From assembly GCA_021848165.1 (NCBI GenBank), contig JAJZMW010000138.1:1-6215 (forward strand): a DNA stretch of 6,215 bases, in the 5' to 3' direction. The position numbers and the translations under genes are program-made. Shown in pieces: positions 5,494 to 6,215 of the stretch. Numbering within the stretch: the first letter of the stretch is position 1; every line of letters starts with the position of its first letter. Source of the stretch: Thermoplasmata archaeon. Its GTDB lineage: Archaea > Thermoplasmatota > Thermoplasmata > Lutacidiplasmatales > UBA184. Below the pieces are notes generated by a model. That model searched no databases. It was not told where the DNA came from and saw nothing but the letters and a program-made list of their open reading frames with translations.

Positions 5494-6215
5494 TCCGGGC
5501 CGATCTCCTTCTGACCCGCATCGGCGAGCTCGCGACGCTCGATCGGGGGCCGATCCCGCGGGCGGGGCGACGCCAGCGCGACCTCGGCGTGCGCCGGCAG
5601 GCGGCGCTCGCCGTCCGCGACGGGCGGATCGCGTGGATCGGGAGCGCGTCGGCGGCCCCCACGGCGGTCCGGCTCGTTCGCGGGGGGGAGCGCGTCGACG
5701 CCGAGGGGGGCGTCGTGATCCCCGGCCTCGTCGACGCGCACAGCCACGCCCTCTTCGCCGGGGAGCGCTCGTTCGAGCTGCCGTGGAAGGCGGAGGGGCT
5801 CTCCTACGCTGAGGTCGCCCGCCGGGGCGGCGGGATCCTCGCCACCGTGCGCGCGACCCGCTCGGCGAGCGACCGCCGCCTCGAGCGGGAGACCGTGGCG
5901 CGCCTAGCCCGGCTCGAACGGAGCGGCGCGACTACGATCGAGGTGAAATCGGGGTATGCGCTCTCCCACGCCGGGGAGCTGCGTCTCCTCCGCCGCCTCC
6001 GATCGATCGCCCGCCGGCACGCGTTCGATCTCGTGCCGACCTACCTCGGGGCGCACGCGGTCCCGCCCGACGCGCGCGGGGGCCGCTCTGGCTACGTCCG
6101 CGAGATCGTGGAGCGGACGTTGCCCGCGGTCGCCCGCGCGCGGCTGGCGAAGTTCTGCGACGTCTTCTGCGAGCCCGGCTACTTCACCGTCCGCGAGAGC
6201 GAGCGGATCCTGCGC
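5490..6215 (+). CDS. hutI: Imidazolonepropionase, N-terminal part (3' end outside window)
   Basis: HutI is the amidohydrolase that opens 4-imidazolone-5-propionate to N-formimino-glutamate, the third step of histidine breakdown. The first 242 codons are present, about 60% of a usual 400-420 residue protein, and the frame runs intact to the right edge. Visible family features are the small N-terminal beta domain (LAVRDGRIAWIG, 40-51), PGLVDAHSH (78-86) with the metal ligands H84 and H86, R93, YAEVARRGGGIL (106-117), EVKSGY (151-156) with the substrate tyrosine Y156, LGAHAVP (186-192) with H189, and DVFCEPGYFT. The remaining metal ligands lie beyond the edge. The ATG overlaps the RNase Z stop (ATGA) and has no good ribosome site of its own, so translation is probably coupled. 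Whether other hut genes follow cannot be seen. Confidence 0.94.
   Translation, partial: MIRADLLLTRIGELATLDRGPIPRAGRRQRDLGVRRQAALAVRDGRIAWIGSASAAPTAVRLVRGGERVDAEGGVVIPGLVDAHSHALFAGERSFELPWKAEGLSYAEVARRGGGILATVRATRSASDRRLERETVARLARLERSGATTIEVKSGYALSHAGELRLLRRLRSIARRHAFDLVPTYLGAHAVPPDARGGRSGYVREIVERTLPAVARARLAKFCDVFCEPGYFTVRESERILR

Noticed and set aside
5196..5747. A minus-strand open frame (183 codons) across the RNase Z-hutI junction
   Set aside because: It is a shadow of two intact plus-strand genes with conserved catalytic motifs and has no recognisable domain of its own.
1..6215. Search by eye for tRNA or rRNA genes, CRISPR repeats, insertion sequences and attachment sites
   Set aside because: The only gaps over 50 bp are 2720-2798 and 4491-4590, and neither shows a cloverleaf, repeated units or transposase remnants. 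Gene content is housekeeping and base composition looks even, so there is no sign of recent transfer.

Overview
This window looks like a piece of an archaeal chromosome: strongly GC-rich (about two thirds by eye), densely packed, with very short gaps. It carries genes of the archaeal A-type (A1Ao) ATP synthase (subunits I, C, E and K), a TATA-box promoter (TTATATA) and an archaeal-type ribonuclease Z. The RNase Z sequence, the DUF929-like thioredoxin protein and a very short single-hairpin proteolipid together suggest a euryarchaeon, possibly of the Thermoplasmatota. That lineage call is inference from remembered family resemblance, not from a search.

Layout. (1) Positions 1-817, plus strand: the C-terminal part of A-ATPase subunit I, cut by the left edge. 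(2) Positions 2719 down to 836, minus strand: a compact K-E-C operon with 19-20 bp gaps, its own TATA box and Shine-Dalgarno site, and a small hairpin in its leader. It converges on subunit I across an 18-bp gap that holds a GC-rich stem-loop. (3) Positions 4490 down to 2799, minus strand: a two-gene unit with a large membrane protein (cytosolic HTH-like N-terminus, three membrane helices, external thioredoxin-fold domain with CPYC) followed 12 bp later by a VKOR-family membrane oxidoreductase. (4) Positions 4491-4590: a divergent intergenic region. (5) From 4591 to the right edge, plus strand: RNase Z and, overlapping it by ATGA, the first 242 codons of imidazolonepropionase (HutI).

How the genes work together. 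Subunits I and K form the ion-translocating membrane part of the ATP synthase; E is a peripheral stalk and C the central socket that joins the K ring to the rotor. VKOR and the thioredoxin-like protein form a plausible disulfide-forming pair: the thioredoxin domain oxidises external thiols and VKOR re-oxidises it by passing electrons to quinone. RNase Z (tRNA 3' maturation) and HutI (histidine breakdown) share an mRNA but no obvious pathway.

The most notable points are the split, inverted arrangement of the ATP synthase genes and the fusion of a DNA-binding-like N-terminus to a membrane thioredoxin beside VKOR. I see no mobile element, CRISPR array, tRNA or rRNA.
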